From an uncultured Oceanospirillales bacterium (GTDB taxonomy: Bacteria > Pseudomonadota > Gammaproteobacteria > Pseudomonadales > Litorivicinaceae): a DNA stretch of 17,100 nt. Location: the NCBI GenBank assembly GCA_913061245.1, contig CAJXTO010000018.1:1-17100 (forward strand), given 5' to 3'. This document shows positions 14,299 to 17,100 of the stretch, piece after piece; position 1 is the stretch's first letter, and each line of letters starts with the position of its first letter. The position numbers and the translations under genes are program-made. Below the pieces are notes generated by a model. That model did no database searches. It saw only the letters and a list, made by a program, of their open reading frames with translations, and was not told the origin of the DNA.

Positions 14299-15657
14299 AT
14301 GTTGAACATTTCTCGTCTTGAATCACATGGTCTGTTTAATCGGAACGTCCCTCGGTACACCAGTTATCCGACAGCCACTCATTTTACAAACAGTCTTCGG
14401 GCTGATCTGATGCCTGAATGGCTGGGTCGACTGAATCCAAAAGAACCAATTTCTTTATACCTCCACGTGCCATTTTGCCGACGTGTCTGCTGGTTTTGTG
14501 CATGCCGGACGCAGGGGCTTGGCGATGACGGGCGGTTGGATCGTTACCTTAAAGCGTTGCAGACCGAGGTAGAGCTGGTCGCGAAGCATCTTCCTGACGG
14601 AATCGAAGTTGATCGAGTGCATTTTGGTGGTGGGACGCCCACGCTTTTAACGCCAGATCAATTGGACGCGCTGTTATTGACGATCAATACGCATTTCGAT
14701 TTGCATCATGAACGAGAATTCTCTGTCGAGATTGATCCAAACGAAATTGATGAAGATCGACTCGATGTCCTCATCCGTCATGGTTTGAATCGGGCCTCGA
14801 TCGGTGTTCAAGATTTCGATCCTGAAATTCAGAAAGCGATCGGGCGTGAGCAATCCTATGAGGTAACGCGAGATTGTGTTGCGATGTTGCGTTCTCGCGG
14901 AGTGAAGAGTCTTAATGCCGATATTTTATATGGTTTGCCATATCAGACAGATGAGCGCCTCAGTCGTTCGATCGAACAACTGATTGAGTTGAATCCAGAC
15001 CGTGTAGCGCTTTATGGATATGCGCACGTACCCTGGATGGCTAAACGCCAGGCGATGATTCCAGATGATGCACTCCCGAGTACGCAACAACGTTTCGGTT
15101 TGTCGGAGTTGGCTAAACGTATATTTCAAAACAATGGATACCAAGCAATTGGCATCGATCATTTTGCGAAGCCTAGTGATGGTCTGGCGATAGCTTCAAA
15201 TACCGGGCATCTACGTCGAAACTTTCAAGGATATACGGACGATGTGTCGCCGACGTTGATTGGGCTTGGTGCCTCCTCTATTTCGAAATTCCCGTTTGGC
15301 TATTTACAGAATGATCCTAAAACCGGCGGGTATTACGAGCGGATTGAAAAGCATGAATTTGCGACAACGCGCGGCCACGTTTTTCGGATGGATGATGCGC
15401 TGAGGGCAAGGGCTGTCGAGATGTTGCTGTGTGATTTTACGATCGACTTCAATGCTTTGGGTTTGGAGTTTCCGGATGAGAGTATTGAGACGTTACTCAG
15501 CCTGGGTCGTCATGCGACTGAGCATTTCGACGGGATTGTTGAACTGCAGGATCAGGTGCTTTCGATAGCCACAGAAGGTCAGCCGCTCACGCGAATCATA
15601 GCGCAATGGTTTGACGCATACGAGGTCGCAAATACTGCGCATAGTTCGGCGATCTAA
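14299..15657 (+). CDS. hemN: Oxygen-independent coproporphyrinogen III dehydrogenase
   Basis: Radical-SAM enzyme that decarboxylates coproporphyrinogen III to protoporphyrinogen IX without oxygen, the anaerobic route of haem synthesis. The 452 aa compare with 457 in E. coli HemN. The N-terminal PRYTSYPTA is diagnostic for true HemN as opposed to HemW. The 4Fe-4S cluster motif is CRRVCWFCAC (Cys60, 64, 67, with Cys69 following), the SAM motif is GGGTP (110-114), and EIDPNEID, RASIGVQDFDPEIQ, NADILYGLPYQT, YAHVPWMAKRQ, GIDHFAKPSDGLA and LRRNFQGYT follow in the E. coli order. The ATG at 14299 is the only start that keeps PRYTSYPTA apart from a TTG next to it; no Shine-Dalgarno is seen. Divergent from the XRE gene, with an FNR/Anr-like box upstream. 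Confidence 0.96.
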   Translation: MLNISRLESHGLFNRNVPRYTSYPTATHFTNSLRADLMPEWLGRLNPKEPISLYLHVPFCRRVCWFCACRTQGLGDDGRLDRYLKALQTEVELVAKHLPDGIEVDRVHFGGGTPTLLTPDQLDALLLTINTHFDLHHEREFSVEIDPNEIDEDRLDVLIRHGLNRASIGVQDFDPEIQKAIGREQSYEVTRDCVAMLRSRGVKSLNADILYGLPYQTDERLSRSIEQLIELNPDRVALYGYAHVPWMAKRQAMIPDDALPSTQQRFGLSELAKRIFQNNGYQAIGIDHFAKPSDGLAIASNTGHLRRNFQGYTDDVSPTLIGLGASSISKFPFGYLQNDPKTGGYYERIEKHEFATTRGHVFRMDDALRARAVEMLLCDFTIDFNALGLEFPDESIETLLSLGRHATEHFDGIVELQDQVLSIATEGQPLTRIIAQWFDAYEVANTAHSSAI

Positions 15658-15690
15658 TTGAATTGTAATAAAAATTTAATAGTGCAATAT

Positions 15691-15719
15691 TTGCATTATG
15701 CATTTATTGCGCATATAGT
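15691..15719 (+). promoter_or_regulatory. Sigma-70-type promoter of the 51-aa gene
   Basis: TTGCAT (15691-15696), a 17-base spacer and TATAGT (15714-15719) give transcription from about 15726, 28 bases before the start codon. The spacer and -10 contain TGCGCATATAGT, identical to the XRE promoter. Confidence 0.65.
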
Positions 15720-15753
15720 ACGTCCATACACCAAACAAGTGGAGGTGCTAATC

Positions 15754-15909
15754 ATGATTCCAGTCGGTGTTGGTCGTGCGGTTGTTCATTCATATGAGCG
15801 GATTGCAAACCAAGAGATTAAAGAAAAGCGTTGGAGAAAGACGCTATCAAGCCATGAAGTTGGACGCAAAGGATTGATCGCTCGCTTCTTGCTGGGAATT
15901 CGATTTTAA
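15754..15909 (+). CDS. Unrecognised 51-aa basic protein
   Basis: I do not recognise this protein. It begins MIPVGVGRAVVHSYERIANQ, has a strongly charged middle (EIKEKRWRK, then HEVGRKG) and ends in an amphipathic LIARFLLGIRF. It is rich in Arg and Lys and has no signal peptide; the C-terminal 12 residues could contact a membrane or RNA. The ATG has an excellent ribosome site (GGAGGTG at 15741-15747). The frame is open upstream to a TTG at 15658, but the predicted promoter lies within that extension, so it is excluded. A promoter just upstream and a strong terminator just downstream make it a monocistronic unit, which is the main argument that it is real. Confidence 0.7.
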   Translation: MIPVGVGRAVVHSYERIANQEIKEKRWRKTLSSHEVGRKGLIARFLLGIRF

Positions 15910-15930
15910 AAATTGATTTCTAGTTGCTTA

Positions 15931-15957
15931 AAAGCCCCGTTATTCGGGGCTTTTTTG
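15931..15957 (+). terminator. Rho-independent terminator after the 51-aa gene
   Basis: AAAGCCCCG (15931-15939) pairs with CGGGGCTTT (15945-15953) around the loop TTATT, followed by a T run to 15957. Read on the other strand it has a shorter T run, so it may also end transcripts from the 33-aa gene. Confidence 0.92.
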
Positions 15958-16005
15958 TTTCATTACAGTGTGATCCAGTAGTCACTCATTGAATTGATCA
16001 ATACG

Positions 16006-16107
16006 TTACTGGAATGTCGCAATCAGGCCAAAAATCGCGGGTGCTAATGCCCCGATGAAGGCAATAAGGCCGCCAATCCAAGTCACAAGATTTGTTTGGT
16101 CCATCAT
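16006..16107 (-). CDS. Putative 33-aa single-pass membrane peptide
   Basis: A 33-aa hydrophobic peptide I do not recognise. After MMDQTNLVTW comes an uninterrupted apolar segment (IGGLIAFIGALAPAIFGLIA) long enough for one membrane helix, with small-residue spacing and a central proline, ending TFQ. Charge is almost absent apart from Asp3. AGGAG (minus strand, 16118-16114) lies six bases before the first of two tandem ATG codons (16107 and 16104), so either could start. The frame extends to 16191, but that part has no ribosome site and looks non-coding. The peptide resembles small membrane proteins or type I toxin peptides in size and composition only. The shared terminator at 15931-15957 could end its transcript. 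Confidence 0.5.
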   Translation of the reverse strand: MMDQTNLVTWIGGLIAFIGALAPAIFGLIATFQ

Positions 16108-16185
16108 AATGCTCTCCTGTAGATAGCTGTTACGGAGTATTCCGCAAGGGCAGTATTGATCCAAAGAGAGGGGCGTGCCGGAGTT

Positions 16186-16205
16186 GATCATCTTGCAAAA
16201 TGATC
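16186..16205. repeat. Inverted repeat between the divergent 33-aa and lipoprotein genes
   Basis: GATCAT (16186-16191) and ATGATC (16200-16205) are perfect 6-bp arms around CTTGCAAA. Its place between divergent genes makes an operator possible, but the arms are short. Confidence 0.3.
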
Positions 16206-16266
16206 CGTATCAAGAAACAGTGAACAACTAATGGGTTGTGCCGGCCCTTTGATTGAGAGGTGATCC

Positions 16267-16605
16267 ATGTCGAAAATTGATGCTGATGCATTCCTGGTGC
16301 GTGTAGTACGAACATTTAAGCTAACAGCCGTTTTAGCCATTACTCTCGGTATCGCGGGTTGTTCTGGTACCTTGGAGCGAATGAGTAGCTGGATGGGAGT
16401 TGAGCGCGAGATCTTAATGCAAGAGCTTGGCTCGGCTGACCGGGTGTATCAGAGCCAATTCGGTTCGGTTTATTCGTGGTATCGGAATGATGATGATAAA
16501 ACCGGTTGCACGGATGACTTTACCTTGAAAGGCGGTGTTGTCATTGGCTTCGCTTCGAGCTGCGGTATCTTCGGGGGTTGGGGCGTTCCTGCTTACGAGC
16601 CCTAA
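16267..16605 (+). CDS. Small putative lipoprotein (112 aa), possibly BamE/SmpA-like fold
   Basis: A predicted secreted lipoprotein of unknown function. An unusually long N-region (residues 1-18, with basic residues) precedes a hydrophobic core LTAVLAITLGIAG and the lipobox IAGC with lipidated Cys32. Mature residues 33-112 include SWMGVEREILMQELGSADRVYQSQFGSVYSWYR, then two further cysteines (CTDDF and SSCGIF) and a Gly-rich end (GIFGGWGVPAYEP). The pattern of a short helix, LGxADRVY, then W-Y strand and a cysteine-bearing strand resembles SmpA/BamE-like small lipoproteins; this is a fold-level guess. GAGAGGTG is well placed before the ATG at 16267, which supports the long N-region. A long hairpin follows the stop. 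Confidence 0.75.
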   Translation: MSKIDADAFLVRVVRTFKLTAVLAITLGIAGCSGTLERMSSWMGVEREILMQELGSADRVYQSQFGSVYSWYRNDDDKTGCTDDFTLKGGVVIGFASSCGIFGGWGVPAYEP

Positions 16606-16609
16606 GAAA

Positions 16610-16646
16610 CCCCTAAGACACCAGAGGGTATTTGGTGCCTTAGGGG
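16610..16646 (+). repeat. Long hairpin after the lipoprotein gene, no T run
   Basis: CCCCTAAGACACCA (16610-16623) pairs with TGGTGCCTTAGGGG (16633-16646) with a single A/C mismatch and a nine-base loop. No T tract follows, so it is not a standard intrinsic terminator; it may protect the 3' end of the mRNA or act with Rho. CCCTAAGA at 16600-16607 repeats the start of the left arm. Confidence 0.7.
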
Positions 16647-16761
16647 AACAGGAGTGACGTCATCCTGACATCAGTCGGAGCTTTGCATAACTGATGCCAA
16701 TGTATCTTTTCCACCTGTTTCTAATTAGTCTTGAGCACCTAAATCAAAAGGATCTATTAAA

Positions 16762-16962
16762 ATGAAAAAATCGGTAACGCCATTGTTGGTAGCATTCTCC
16801 ATTCTCACTCTGAGCGGATGTGCGTCTTATAATTCTGTAGCGCCAGAGTGGGCAAAAATCGGTTCCGAGAATTCGGAAACGACATCAGAAGAAGCAAAAG
16901 CTGAATCAGTCGAAGAAACACATGATGAAAAGCCTTGGTGGAATCCAACGTCTTGGTTCTAA
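16762..16962 (+). CDS. Small putative lipoprotein (66 aa)
   Basis: A short predicted lipoprotein of unknown function. The signal peptide is classical: MKK, a hydrophobic core VTPLLVAFSILTL and the lipobox LSGC with Cys20. The mature part is only 47 residues: ASYNSVAPEWAKIG, a low-complexity acidic stretch rich in Glu, Ser and Thr (about 36-57), and an aromatic C-terminus KPWWNPTSWF. This is the layout of a surface or periplasmic anchor with a flexible linker and a short binding tail, but no partner can be named. AAAGGA lies about ten bases before the ATG. It stands alone between the hairpin at 16610-16646 and tRNA-Arg; I see no clear promoter or terminator. Confidence 0.72.
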   Translation: MKKSVTPLLVAFSILTLSGCASYNSVAPEWAKIGSENSETTSEEAKAESVEETHDEKPWWNPTSWF

Positions 16963-17047
16963 CGCACGGTTTCCTCTGCTGGGCACCTAAAAGCTGATCA
17001 GTAAGAAAATTTTTAGTAATTCGAATATCTAGTCTCAGGATGGCGAA

Positions 17048-17100
17048 TGGTGTCCCGAACAGGAATCGAACCTGTGACCTGCCGCTTAGGAGGCGGCCGC
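17048..17100 (-). tRNA. tRNA-Arg (anticodon CCT), 3' part
   Basis: Read on the minus strand, the window holds the anticodon arm, T arm and acceptor end. GCCGC and GCGGC (17097-17093 and 17085-17081) enclose the loop CTCCTAA, giving anticodon CCT (17090-17088), which decodes AGG (Arg). The T arm is ACAGG-TTCGATT-CCTGT reading toward the 3' end, followed by acceptor strand TCGGGAC, discriminator A (17051) and encoded CCA (17050-17048). The 5' half lies beyond the window edge. Confidence 0.93.

Noticed and set aside
15658..15753. TTG start adding 32 residues to the 51-aa protein
   Set aside because: The extension contains the predicted promoter, so it would not be in the transcript; the ATG at 15754 has GGAGGTG.
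16108..16191. N-terminal extension of the 33-aa peptide
   Set aside because: No ribosome site and no hydrophobic or conserved character, whereas AGGAG lies just before the ATG at 16107.
1..17100. CRISPR arrays, insertion sequences, integrases, phage genes or toxin-antitoxin gene pairs
   Set aside because: I looked for regularly spaced repeats, transposase and recombinase motifs, and paired small genes, and saw none; the small orphans do not form an evident pair.

Overview
The window reads as one stretch of a proteobacterial chromosome, most likely gammaproteobacterial (or betaproteobacterial). The evidence is an E. coli-type two-subunit transhydrogenase, lipoprotein signal peptides, an E. 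coli-like SOS box (CTG-N10-CAG type, unlike the alphaproteobacterial GTTC-N7-GTTC) and an FNR/Anr-type box. A Calvin-Benson-Bassham gene cluster points to an autotroph or facultative autotroph. I cannot name the genus.

Layout. (1) The window opens inside a tRNA-Ser gene (1-51). (2) pntA-pntB (220-3177) encode the proton-translocating NAD(P) transhydrogenase and end at a strong intrinsic terminator. (3) A small DUF2237 protein (3250-3630) lies tail to tail with cbbR. (4) cbbR (minus, 3632-4534) is divergent from a tight operon cbbF-cbbP-cbbT-cbbA-cbbE-cbbZ-cbbY (4649-11702). The 114-base divergent region holds palindromic, LysR-type operator candidates. (5) A convergent UmuD/LexA-like S24 autoprotease without a DNA-binding domain (11699-12157, minus) has a consensus-like SOS box over its promoter; back to back with it is an RNase J (12199-13884) starting at TTG. 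(6) A 75-aa XRE-type regulator (minus) is divergent from hemN (14299-15657), with a near-perfect FNR/Anr box between them. (7) The last 1.4 kb holds small orphan genes: a 51-aa basic protein with its own promoter and terminator, a 33-aa hydrophobic peptide on the minus strand, and two small lipoproteins (112 and 66 aa). (8) The window ends inside a tRNA-Arg(CCT) gene on the minus strand.

How the genes work together. The cbb cluster supplies the regeneration half of the Calvin cycle (FBPase, phosphoribulokinase, transketolase, aldolase, pentose-phosphate epimerase) plus two clean-up phosphatases for RuBisCO side products (CbbZ for 2-phosphoglycolate, CbbY for xylulose-1,5-bisphosphate). RuBisCO, GAPDH and phosphoglycerate kinase are not in the window and must be elsewhere. 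PntAB next door can make NADPH, which the cycle consumes, from NADH and proton-motive force. hemN under an FNR/Anr-type site fits life across oxic and anoxic conditions.

Most of the window is well-known metabolism. The points most worth a second look are the orphan SOS-controlled UmuD-like gene abutting the RNase J start, the repeated TTGTACT elements around the cbbR/cbbF promoters, and the unrecognised small proteins between hemN and tRNA-Arg. I see no CRISPR array, insertion sequence, integrase or phage gene.
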